22,513 nucleotides of DNA from an uncultured Collinsella sp. GTDB lineage: Bacteria > Actinomycetota > Coriobacteriia > Coriobacteriales > Coriobacteriaceae. Positions 16,569 to 22,513 of this stretch are shown piece after piece (positions within the stretch are counted from its first letter, which is position 1; each line of letters starts with the position of its first letter). Where the stretch lies: assembly GCA_900544225.1 (NCBI GenBank), contig UQUD01000022.1, positions 1 to 22,513 of the forward strand, read 5' to 3'. The notes under the pieces were generated by a model. That model worked only from the letters and a program-made list of their open reading frames with translations. It did not search any database and was not told the origin of the DNA. A program made the translations under genes and the position numbers.

Positions 16569-17474
16569 ATGGAACCTATTACAACGGGCATGCAAGGAGC
16601 AGCCGTCGAGGACGTGCAGTCTCGTCTCCTGCAGCTCGGCTACACGATTGATGCCGCCGAAGTCACCGACAAGTACTTTGGAGCCACCACTGAGCAGGCC
16701 GTCAGCACCTTCAGGCTCGACAGCGGCCTTGCTGCCGGTCATGCCGTCGATATCCCCTGTTGGAGCGCCCTTGTAGACGCTTCGTATAAGCTGGGCGACC
16801 GCACCCTCTATCTGCGCATGCCCAATTTCCATGGCGCCGATGTGCAGGCCCTGCAGCGCGCTCTCAACGTTTTGGGCTTTGCCTGTGGCGAAGACGACGG
16901 CTACTTTGGTCCGCATACCGAGGCCGCCCTGCAGCAGTTCCAGGAAAATGTCGGCCTGTTTGCCGACGGCATGGCCTTCCAGGACACCTACGCCTACATC
17001 AACCGCCTGCACCATGTGTGGGAGGGCAAGCCCTCGGTCACCGAAGCCGAGTCCCGCATCGGTTTTGCTCGCGCCGCCAACGTGCTCGAGCGCTTCCAGA
17101 TTGCCGTTATCGGCGAGGACCCCATCGCACGCAGCGTTGCGTCGCGCATGTGGAATATCGCCACGGCAACGACCGACAACAGCGGCATGATGCTCTGTGA
17201 CTCCGAGGTCCCAACCGACGTTGACCTGGTGCTCGAAATCGCAAGCGACGAGCTGCCCGCCGACGCCGCACCGCGCGCCACGATTGCCCTCGCCGAGTGC
17301 CACAACCTGGCCCAGCGCATCCGCACCGCCAATGTCGCCGCGCAGCAGAAGCCGGCTCGCATTCGCATTGAGCTCACGGGCATGACGCGCTACAACGGCA
17401 CCTTCACGGCCAGCGACGCGCAGACACTCGCCGTACGCCTGCTCGATGGCGTTTGCGATGCCCTCGCAGATTAG
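16569..17474 (+). CDS. CwlM-like protein: two peptidoglycan-binding domains plus a degenerate amidase-like domain
   Basis: 301 aa, no signal peptide or membrane segment, so probably cytoplasmic. Residues about 5-65 and 87-140 are two PG_binding_1 repeats (VEDVQSRLLQLGY..., ADVQALQRALNVLGF...DGYFGPHTEAALQQFQ). The segment ASYKLGDRTLY between them closely resembles ASYRLGARTLYH of mycobacterial CwlM as I recall it. The C-terminal 170-301 region has an Amidase_3-like pattern (VDLVLEIASDE in place of the ADLxxSIHAN strand, final helix LAVRLLDGVCDAL) but lacks the zinc-binding DPGHGG and Glu motifs. Mycobacterial CwlM is a cytoplasmic regulator of MurA and lipid II export rather than a hydrolase. 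ATG at 16569 follows GAAAGGGG. Domain calls for the N-terminal half are firm; CwlM homology is likely. Confidence 0.8.
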   Translation: MEPITTGMQGAAVEDVQSRLLQLGYTIDAAEVTDKYFGATTEQAVSTFRLDSGLAAGHAVDIPCWSALVDASYKLGDRTLYLRMPNFHGADVQALQRALNVLGFACGEDDGYFGPHTEAALQQFQENVGLFADGMAFQDTYAYINRLHHVWEGKPSVTEAESRIGFARAANVLERFQIAVIGEDPIARSVASRMWNIATATTDNSGMMLCDSEVPTDVDLVLEIASDELPADAAPRATIALAECHNLAQRIRTANVAAQQKPARIRIELTGMTRYNGTFTASDAQTLAVRLLDGVCDALAD

Positions 17475-17512
17475 GTAAACTAAACGAGTTGCTTTTGGGC
17501 AACACCACACAT

Positions 17513-17584
17513 TGGGACGTAGTTCAACGGTAGAACTCCGGTTTTTGGTGCCGGCTGTTGGGGGTTCGAATCCCTCCGTCCCAG
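17513..17584 (+). tRNA. tRNA-Gln (anticodon TTG)
   Basis: Acceptor arms TGGGACG (17513-17519) and CGTCCCA (17577-17583) pair fully. The D-arm contains AGTTCAACGGTAGAAC, the anticodon stem CCGGT/GCCGG encloses loop TTTTGGT with anticodon TTG (reads CAA Gln), and the T-arm is GGGGGTTCGAATCCCTC. The 3' CCA is not encoded. A terminator follows at 17598. Confidence 0.95.
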
Positions 17585-17597
17585 CCCTTAAGAACAC

Positions 17598-17635
17598 AGC
17601 GCTCCAGGCCCTTATGAACCTGGAGCGCTTTCTTG
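17598..17635 (+). terminator. Intrinsic terminator after tRNA-Gln
   Basis: AGCGCTCCAGG pairs with CCTGGAGCGCT (11 bp, 10-nt loop), followed by TTCTTG. It begins 14 bases past the tRNA. Confidence 0.85.
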
Positions 17636-17688
17636 TGGGCAAGCGGAGGAATTCGAACCCGCAAGGGTGCGGAGCTGAGGAAACGCGA

Positions 17689-17722
17689 AGGCGCCCCAAG
17701 CCCATTAGGACCAAGAGCGCCT
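17689..17722 (-). terminator. Possible terminator of the Toprim-domain gene
   Basis: On the minus strand AGGCGCTC pairs with GGGCGCCT-type sequence around a long loop, followed by a poor T-run (TTCGCGTTT). It lies about 80 bases past the stop at 17800. Weak. Confidence 0.35.
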
Positions 17723-17799
17723 AACATCAAGAAAATATCAGCCCAGTTCCGAAAAGCGAGCCGCATGCAACAACCAAGTAACCACAGGCCCCGGGAGAG

Positions 17800-19974
17800 C
17801 TAATTGTTCAGCATGCGGTCGAAGCTTCCCGAGTCGCCATCCCGATAGTCTGCGGTCATCAGAATCTCCTGCGGAATGCGCCCGCCCTCGCGCAGCACGT
17901 TGCGGAACTGCACGCGCGTAACCATGGGCAGATCCTTGATCGTCGCCGCCAGGTTCTGCGGCACGCCCTGGTTGGCAGCCGCGGGCTCGCACTCGCCGCC
18001 GGCCTTCACGCGACGCTTATGCTCGGCGAGCATGGCGCGGTACATGCCGGCATGCAGGCGAATCTCAACCACATTGGCATTGCGAGTCTGCTCGACAATG
18101 CGCGCGCCCTCGCGATCGATATCGCCTACGTAGTAGACGTAGTTAAAGCGATAGCCAATCTCGGCCAGATAATCGTCCAGGGCATGCGAGACGCTCGCCT
18201 TGCATCCGCCGCCAAAAATCACGCCGCCCACCTTGATGCCAAAGAGCTTGGCGTGCTTGCGGCCACGCAGCAGCTTGACGATCTCGTCGTAGGTGTCCAG
18301 GTTCTCGACCATAATGAACGGCTTGTCGGCGCCCAGCGTAAAGAAGCCCGTAAAATGCACGGGGCGATTGGGGGCGACCTTGATCGCCTGCATGCTGATG
18401 CCCTTTTCGGTCATACGCCTGATCAGGCGCTCACCGTGCTTGCCGTCAAAAGCCTTCTCGTCGTTAAAGATCTGGTAGGCACGCTGACGGCGCGAGGCAA
18501 CCGGCGTATCGGCACCTCGGTTCTGCTCGATCCAAGCCTGGATGATTGCGATTTCCTCGGCAATCTTGCGGTTGGACATCTCGTTGTGCTGAGTGCGCTG
18601 CGGAGCCTTTTTGCCGTCCTTGCCCTCGACCTTTACGATCTGTGTCTGCTGCTCCTTGATCTTAGAGAGCGCCGTAGGCGTAGGGACAACTTTGAGCAGC
18701 TGCCTGCCTAAAACGCGGGCAAGGGCAAACGCCGAGACCTCGCCGTGGACTGCCGACTTGGGCTGCTGGGCAGCAGTATCTGCTGCGGTAGACTCCGGCT
18801 TCTTCTGAGACTTGCGCTTAGAATCGCCTTGGGAATTGCGCTCGCGCTTCGGCATAGGCGCCTGCTTCTGCGGACGATCGGACTTGCTCTCCTTCGCCGG
18901 CTGGCGCTTAGGCTGCCCCGAAGAAACCTCGACCTTCGCATCCTCGTCCTGCGGCGTGGTCTTCTCGGCTGCAGTCTCGGCATGGGAACTGCGGCCCCCA
19001 CGATGGCGACGGCGGCGAGGCTTGCTCGACGCGCCCTGCTCCGCCTGCTCATCAGTAGGCTGCTGGCCCCTAGCCTCGGCATCAACCTCAAGCTGCGGCT
19101 CAGCAGGCTTCTGTTCGCGAGCCGCCGGCTCAACGACCTTCTCGTCCTGGGTGGTCGAAACCGACTCGCCCTTCCCCTGATGCTTTACGGGATACGCGCG
19201 TCCCGCAAAACCGCGGCCGGGACGACACGAACTCGGAGCCTTCTTGGCAGACTCCTCAACATCGTCTGCAACCTCAGAAGACTCTTCGACCTCACGCGCG
19301 GCATCCTGCTGTGCAGCCTTAAAGTGAGCACCGCGACGGCGCTTGGGCTCTTGGGCCTCCACGGGCTTTTGCTCCTTCGTGGGCTTCTGCGACTCGGCAG
19401 CAACCTCGGTCTCAACAGCCTCGGCATCCGTCTCACCCTTTTGAGCAACGGCGCGACGGAAGCGCTCCTGCTGGGCGCGGCGCTGTGCATCGCGCTTGCC
19501 GCCCCCGCCAAAACCGCCGCGTCCTGCCTTGGCCGTAAAGGCACGCACGACGTTCTCATCGAGCAACTCATCGGTATCGACATGCTCACACGGAGCAGCT
19601 TCTTCCACAGCAGGCACGTCAGCGGAATCCTCGACGACAAAATCTTCGACGGACTCGGCAGGCTGCTCCTGGACATCGCGGATCTCGGCATTGATGGTAT
19701 AGAACGCCGGGCGCCCGTTAATGCCGCTACCCTCGATCTTGGTCACGATCTTTGCCGCGATAAGCTCATCGCGCATCGCCTTGGTGTCGCACTCCTTATC
19801 GACGGAGCGGAAAATCTGCGCCAGCGCACTCGACTTAATCTTGAGCGCCTTGCGGCAAAGCAGGTCGTAGGCAACCAGCTTGGCACGCTCAGCAGAAAGC
19901 GACGTCTGGCTGCTCAGGCGCTCAGCCAAAGCATCGACATTGTTTTGATTATCGGAATATACCGTCTTGGCCAC
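17800..19974 (-). CDS. Large low-complexity protein with C-terminal JetD/DUF2220-like Toprim domain (orphan)
   Basis: 724 aa. Residues about 1-105 look like a winged-helix unit (LSSQTSLSAERAKLVAYDLL, GRPAFYTIN). Residues about 110-440 are highly charged low complexity, rich in Glu, Lys, Gln, Pro and Arg, including GRGGFGGGGKRD and KPRRRRHRGG. The C-terminal part has VENLDTYDE (Glu557), VIFGGGCKAS and YYVGDIDREG (Asp618, Asp620), the Glu and DxD pattern of Toprim folds and closest, by eye, to the DUF2220 domain of JetD, the Wadjet nuclease. No jetA, jetB or jetC lies nearby. GTG at 19974 was chosen because GAAAGGGG lies just upstream; ATG at 19998 is in frame but has no ribosome site. It may cut or bind DNA or RNA; the biological role is unknown. 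Confidence 0.8.
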   Translation of the reverse strand: MAKTVYSDNQNNVDALAERLSSQTSLSAERAKLVAYDLLCRKALKIKSSALAQIFRSVDKECDTKAMRDELIAAKIVTKIEGSGINGRPAFYTINAEIRDVQEQPAESVEDFVVEDSADVPAVEEAAPCEHVDTDELLDENVVRAFTAKAGRGGFGGGGKRDAQRRAQQERFRRAVAQKGETDAEAVETEVAAESQKPTKEQKPVEAQEPKRRRGAHFKAAQQDAAREVEESSEVADDVEESAKKAPSSCRPGRGFAGRAYPVKHQGKGESVSTTQDEKVVEPAAREQKPAEPQLEVDAEARGQQPTDEQAEQGASSKPRRRRHRGGRSSHAETAAEKTTPQDEDAKVEVSSGQPKRQPAKESKSDRPQKQAPMPKRERNSQGDSKRKSQKKPESTAADTAAQQPKSAVHGEVSAFALARVLGRQLLKVVPTPTALSKIKEQQTQIVKVEGKDGKKAPQRTQHNEMSNRKIAEEIAIIQAWIEQNRGADTPVASRRQRAYQIFNDEKAFDGKHGERLIRRMTEKGISMQAIKVAPNRPVHFTGFFTLGADKPFIMVENLDTYDEIVKLLRGRKHAKLFGIKVGGVIFGGGCKASVSHALDDYLAEIGYRFNYVYYVGDIDREGARIVEQTRNANVVEIRLHAGMYRAMLAEHKRRVKAGGECEPAAANQGVPQNLAATIKDLPMVTRVQFRNVLREGGRIPQEILMTADYRDGDSGSFDRMLNN

Positions 19975-20079
19975 GGGGCCCCTTTCATATGTACACATAT
20001 ACGTCTATATGGTACAACGCGCGCCCTTATCCACGCAAAACATCTGCGAGAACACTCGAGCGTCACCCGCTTTCGCATG
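19975..20079 (-). promoter_or_regulatory. Upstream region of the Toprim-domain gene
   Basis: The gap to the cstA terminator must hold the promoter. An AT-rich stretch contains an inverted repeat, CATATA and TATATG with a 4-base centre (19996-20011), and a nearby CATATGTAC. TATAGA on the minus strand could serve as a -10. No clear -35. Confidence 0.3.
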
Positions 20080-20119
20080 AAAAAAAGACCGAGCCCGCGA
20101 AGTCGCGGACCCGATCTTT
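20080..20119 (-). terminator. Intrinsic terminator after cstA
   Basis: On the minus strand a 17-bp stem (AAAGATCGGGTCCGCGA with its partner, including three G-U pairs) has a 2-nt apex and runs into seven T residues. The pairing is perfect only when read on the minus strand, which fixes its direction and links it to cstA. Confidence 0.9.
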
Positions 20120-20158
20120 CCGAGTCATATGGATGGAACGGTTAGTCCATCAAGCTGA

Positions 20159-22048
20159 CTAGGCCTTGGCGGCCTCGGCGTCAGCGGGAGCCTCGGCGGC
20201 AGCGGCGCGACCGTACTCGGCCTTGCCCATCTCGGACCACTCGGGCTCCTCATCAGGCATGGAGCCAGCCTCCTTGCCGAAGAACTCCTTGAGGCAGTTG
20301 ACGGCGACGATGAGGCCCAGGACCATCAGCAGGACAGCGAAGACAAGCTGCAGACCCTTGGTGGCGGCGACGGAAACGGCGGCCGTGGTGGCGGTAGCCG
20401 GGATGGTACCGAAGAAACCGTAGGCCTGGACGGCGGTCATGCAGCCCATGGCGCTCTGGACCAGCGAGGTGAAGGTGCAGCAGAGCAGGAAGGCGACGGG
20501 CACGTAGAGCATCCAGCCCTTGCGGCCGGTGCACTTGCAGAACACGGCAAGGGTGATCATGGTCATGCCGCCGAGCAGCTGGTTGGAAGCACCAAAGAGC
20601 GGCCAGATGTTGGCATAGCCACCAAAAGCGAGGGCGAGACCGGGAAGCAGGGTGACGACCGTGGCGAACCAGGGGTTGCCGAGGACCTTCATGTAGCCGG
20701 CCTTGGACTCGATGGCCAGGGCGTCGTTGGTCTGGGCAAAGAACTCGGAGAACGAGGTGCGGGCGATGCGGGCGACGGCGTCGAGCGAGGTCAGGGCCAG
20801 AGCGGAGACGTTCATGGTCATAAAGACGGTAGCGAGCGTGCCGTCAACACCGAAGGCCTGCATACCGCGGGAGATGCCAGCGGCGAAGATCTGGAACGGG
20901 GTGGAAGCGACGCCGGCGTTGAGGGCGCCGGTACCGGCGGTGTTCATGTCGGAGAACATGATGCCGGCGACGATGATGGCAAGGATGCCGACGAAGGACT
21001 CGACGATCATGGCGCCGTAACCGACCTTGACGGCGTCCTGCTCCTTCTCGACCTGCTTAGAAGAGGTGCCGGAAGAAACGAGGCTGTGGAAACCGGAGAG
21101 AGCACCGCAAGCGACGGAGACGAACAGGACCGGGAACATCATGCCGGAGGCAGTGGAGAAGCCGGTAAAGACCGGAGCGGTGATAGTGGCCTGACCGTTG
21201 ACGCCCAGGACGACGATGCCGAGGACAGCGCAGACGATCATGACGATCATCATGATGGAAGTGAGGTAGTCACGCGGGGTCTTGAGCATCTGGATGGGCA
21301 TAGCGCCAGCGAAGACCAGGTAGACCATGACGACGGCGAACCACTGGAACTTATCCAGGTAGACCGGAAACTGCATACCGACGGCGAACATGAGAACCAT
21401 GAGGACCACGCCGGTGACGAACTCGGCAGCGCCGGTGAGGTTGAACTTCTTCTGGGCCCAACCAAAGGCGATAGCGACGAAGGTGAACAGGATGGAGATG
21501 GTACCAGCGCAGCCGGCGGCATAGGACTTGGTGAAGTCGATGGCACCGGTAGCAGCACCAGAAGCGTCAACGGCCGGGGTGAACATGAACGTCTTGCAGA
21601 CCATGTCGGTAAAGGCGGCGATGACGATGATGCAGAACAGCCAGCAGAACAGCAGGAACAGGCGACGGCCGGTCTTGCCGATATACTTCTCGATGAGCTG
21701 AGCGAGTGACTTGCCGTTGTTCTTCATCGAAGCGTACAGGGCACCAAAGTCGTGGACGGCGCCAAAGAAGATGCCGCCGACGAGGACCCAGAGCACGACG
21801 GGCAGCCAGCCAAAGGCCATGGCGACGATCGTACCCGTAACAGGGCCGGCACCGCAGATCGAGCTGAACTGGTGCGAGAACGCGGTGAAGGCGGAGACGG
21901 GCGAGAAGCTGTTGCCGTCCTTCATGCGCTTGGCCGGCGTGAGGGCCTCTTTGTCAACGCCCCACTTGTTGGCCAGCCAGCGGCCGTAGCCCAGATAGCC
22001 GCAGGCGAGCACCGCCGCGGCCACAACCATGAGCAAAACTCCGTTCAT
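20159..22048 (-). CDS. cstA: CstA-family carbon starvation protein (peptide/pyruvate transporter)
   Basis: Multi-pass inner-membrane transporter; family members take up peptides or pyruvate (E. coli CstA and BtsT). 629 aa, shorter than the roughly 700-aa E. coli proteins. About 16-18 hydrophobic segments. Family motifs include SHQFSSICGAGPVTGTIVA near residue 58, the loop GAVHDFGALYASMKNNGKSL, and SGFHSLVSSGTSSKQ, with PLFGASNQLLGGMTM towards the C-terminus. The tail is short, hydrophilic and Ala/Glu-rich. ATG at 22048 follows GAGGAGG and overlaps the stop of a tiny upstream reading frame as TAATG. It is preceded by a 235-base leader with a terminator and a possible Ile/Val leader peptide. 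Transport substrate here is not known. Confidence 0.94.
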   Translation of the reverse strand: MNGVLLMVVAAAVLACGYLGYGRWLANKWGVDKEALTPAKRMKDGNSFSPVSAFTAFSHQFSSICGAGPVTGTIVAMAFGWLPVVLWVLVGGIFFGAVHDFGALYASMKNNGKSLAQLIEKYIGKTGRRLFLLFCWLFCIIVIAAFTDMVCKTFMFTPAVDASGAATGAIDFTKSYAAGCAGTISILFTFVAIAFGWAQKKFNLTGAAEFVTGVVLMVLMFAVGMQFPVYLDKFQWFAVVMVYLVFAGAMPIQMLKTPRDYLTSIMMIVMIVCAVLGIVVLGVNGQATITAPVFTGFSTASGMMFPVLFVSVACGALSGFHSLVSSGTSSKQVEKEQDAVKVGYGAMIVESFVGILAIIVAGIMFSDMNTAGTGALNAGVASTPFQIFAAGISRGMQAFGVDGTLATVFMTMNVSALALTSLDAVARIARTSFSEFFAQTNDALAIESKAGYMKVLGNPWFATVVTLLPGLALAFGGYANIWPLFGASNQLLGGMTMITLAVFCKCTGRKGWMLYVPVAFLLCCTFTSLVQSAMGCMTAVQAYGFFGTIPATATTAAVSVAATKGLQLVFAVLLMVLGLIVAVNCLKEFFGKEAGSMPDEEPEWSEMGKAEYGRAAAAEAPADAEAAKA

Positions 22049-22082
22049 TACATTTCCTCCTCTAAAAAGAACTTCCTAGACA

Positions 22083-22122
22083 TAAAAAATGAGGGCCGTC
22101 GGTTGCGCTCGACGGCCCTCAT
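22083..22122 (-). terminator. Attenuator-type terminator in the cstA leader
   Basis: On the minus strand ATGAGGGCCGTCG pairs with CGACGGCCCTCAT (13 bp, 8-nt loop), followed by a run of T. It lies between the cstA promoter and the cstA ribosome site, so it must be read through for expression. This is the arrangement of a transcription attenuator. Confidence 0.88.
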
Positions 22123-22133
22123 CTTCATCAGCC

Positions 22134-22170
22134 GCCCGTTATCGTACGGGCTAGCTGTATGTGCTAACCC
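22134..22170 (-). promoter_or_regulatory. Mutually exclusive hairpins in the cstA leader
   Basis: Read on the minus strand, GGGTTAGC and GCTAGCCC (22148-22170) form an 8-bp stem with a 7-nt loop. GCCCGT and ACGGGC (22134-22151) form a 6-bp stem. The two share bases 22148-22151 and cannot coexist. A further alternative pairs GCTGATG (22126-22132) with CATCAGC (22203-22209), which competes with GCATCAG/CTGATGC (22204-22210 with 22171-22177). Confidence 0.55.
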
Positions 22171-22173
22171 GCA

Positions 22174-22218
22174 TCAGATAATTACTACGCTGATAATGTT
22201 TAGCTGATGCGTGAACAT
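22174..22218 (-). CDS. Putative Ile/Val-rich leader peptide of cstA (14 aa)
   Basis: A 14-codon frame, MFTHQLNIISVVII, then TGA. Six of its last seven residues are Ile or Val, with codons ATT ATC AGC GTA GTA ATT ATC. GAGGA lies about 10 bases before the ATG. The regulatory codons fall inside the loop of a stem whose closing strand contains the stop codon, and a strong terminator follows about 50 bases later. This matches leader peptides of branched-chain amino acid attenuators. An in-frame ATG at 22242 would make it 22 aa but has no ribosome site. Too short for composition alone to prove translation. Confidence 0.55.
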   Translation of the reverse strand: MFTHQLNIISVVII

Positions 22219-22242
22219 GTCTAAGAAATCCTCTTCAATCAT

Positions 22243-22271
22243 GATGTGAACGATCCGTGCGTGTTCACATC
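22243..22271. promoter_or_regulatory. Inverted repeat GATGTGAAC / GTTCACATC at the start of the cstA transcript
   Basis: GATGTGAAC (22243-22251) and GTTCACATC (22263-22271) form a perfect 9-bp inverted repeat with an 11-base centre. It begins about 20 bases downstream of the predicted -10. It could be an operator or the first RNA hairpin of the leader. A further GTGAACAT lies at 22211-22218. Confidence 0.5.
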
Positions 22272-22289
22272 CCCCAGTGGTTGAAAAGG

Positions 22290-22318
22290 AGTATGAAACT
22301 TTAGTTACCTAAAGTCAA
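22290..22318 (-). promoter_or_regulatory. cstA promoter
   Basis: On the minus strand TTGACT (22313-22318) and CATACT (22290-22295) are separated by 17 bases, a good sigma-70-type pair. The expected start of transcription near 22283 gives a leader of about 235 bases before cstA. Confidence 0.6.
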
Positions 22319-22459
22319 CGCAAATTTGTAATGAATTTTCAACTTTTTTGGATTTCTCGGTATAAAACGCCACTGACCTCGGACTTTACCCCACGACAGT
22401 TTTTGCATGAGAGATACCCCCTCGGGAGCGGGCGGGCGTATACAAGGTTTCCTGCTCTA
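22319..22459. other. Gene-free stretch between the cstA promoter and the right terminal repeat
   Basis: AT-rich on the left, GC-rich on the right. Contains a TATAAA box (near 22361) that could be the -10 of a plus-strand promoter reading out of the window, but there is no gene to test it on. No ORF of note was seen. Confidence 0.3.
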
Positions 22460-22513
22460 CAGTCCTGCTCGCACGGAGAGCACATTAAGTGCTCTCCGGC
22501 TCGTGCGGAACTC
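22460..22513. repeat. Right copy of 54-bp terminal inverted repeat
   Basis: Exact reverse complement of 5-58, ending at the last base of the window. The hairpin core GGAGAGCAC / GTGCTCTCC is at 22475-22483 and 22489-22497. Imperfect similarity to the left copy continues inward for about another 20 bases. Confidence 0.85.

Noticed and set aside
17640..17685. A second tRNA on the minus strand, suggested by GGGTTCGAATTCC
   Set aside because: The T-loop-like motif is not closed by a proper stem and no acceptor or anticodon arm could be folded around it.
22049..22084. An 11-codon frame ending in TAATG at the cstA start
   Set aside because: It starts inside the U-run of the terminator and has no ribosome site. 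The overlap arises from the GAGGAGGAAATGTAATG sequence itself.
22245..22269. CRP-type site TGTGA...TCACA before cstA
   Set aside because: The half-sites are 15 bases apart, not the 6 expected for CRP, and they lie downstream of the predicted start of transcription.
5..22513. Composite transposon or phage-like island bounded by terminal inverted repeats
   Set aside because: No transposase, integrase or target-site duplication is visible and the cargo is ordinary metabolic and cell-wall genes. A dispersed repeat at contig ends explains the data better.

Overview
The window is 22.5 kb of GC-rich DNA that reads like the chromosome of a Coriobacteriia gut actinobacterium, most likely Collinsella or a close relative. 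This is inferred from the protein style (Lys-rich MalK insertion, Tat lipoprotein sugar-binding protein, CwlM-like and CwlO/PcsB-like proteins) and GC-biased codon use, not from a database search. All genes look intact. No integrase, transposase or phage gene is visible. The two ends carry the same 54-bp sequence in inverted orientation, so the window may be a contig bounded by a dispersed repeat.

Layout. 1-1314: a secreted coiled-coil cell-wall hydrolase on the minus strand. 1581-6763: galE, malQ and glgP on the plus strand (UDP-galactose epimerisation, alpha-glucan disproportionation and phosphorolysis). 6764-7220: a gene-free stretch between converging terminators that holds six 15-bp repeats in strictly alternating orientation at about 40-bp spacing. 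7221-11585: a minus-strand ABC sugar-uptake operon (binding protein, two permeases, ATPase) with hairpins between its genes. 11892-15291: a divergent pair, a TreR/HutC-type GntR regulator and a PTS EIICB permease fused to a HAD phosphatase. 15405-17474: a polyprenyl diphosphate synthase and a CwlM-like peptidoglycan-binding protein without a recognisable zinc site. 17513-17584: tRNA-Gln(TTG). 17800-19974: an orphan large protein ending in a JetD/DUF2220-like Toprim domain. 20159-22048: cstA, preceded by a leader that looks like an Ile/Val leader-peptide attenuator.

How it fits together. A palindrome close to TTGTTTAAACAA occurs before malQ, twice before the ABC operon, and at both ends of the gntR/PTS divergent region. 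The simplest model is a local alpha-glucoside or maltodextrin regulon under the GntR regulator. Sugar would enter through the ABC importer and through the PTS permease. The fused HAD domain could remove the phosphate added by the PTS, and MalQ and GlgP would then process free glucans. This is inference from motifs and gene order.

Items most worth a second look: the alternating repeat array, the EIICB-HAD fusion, the Ile/Val attenuator before cstA, the orphan JetD-like Toprim protein and the CwlM-like pseudo-amidase.
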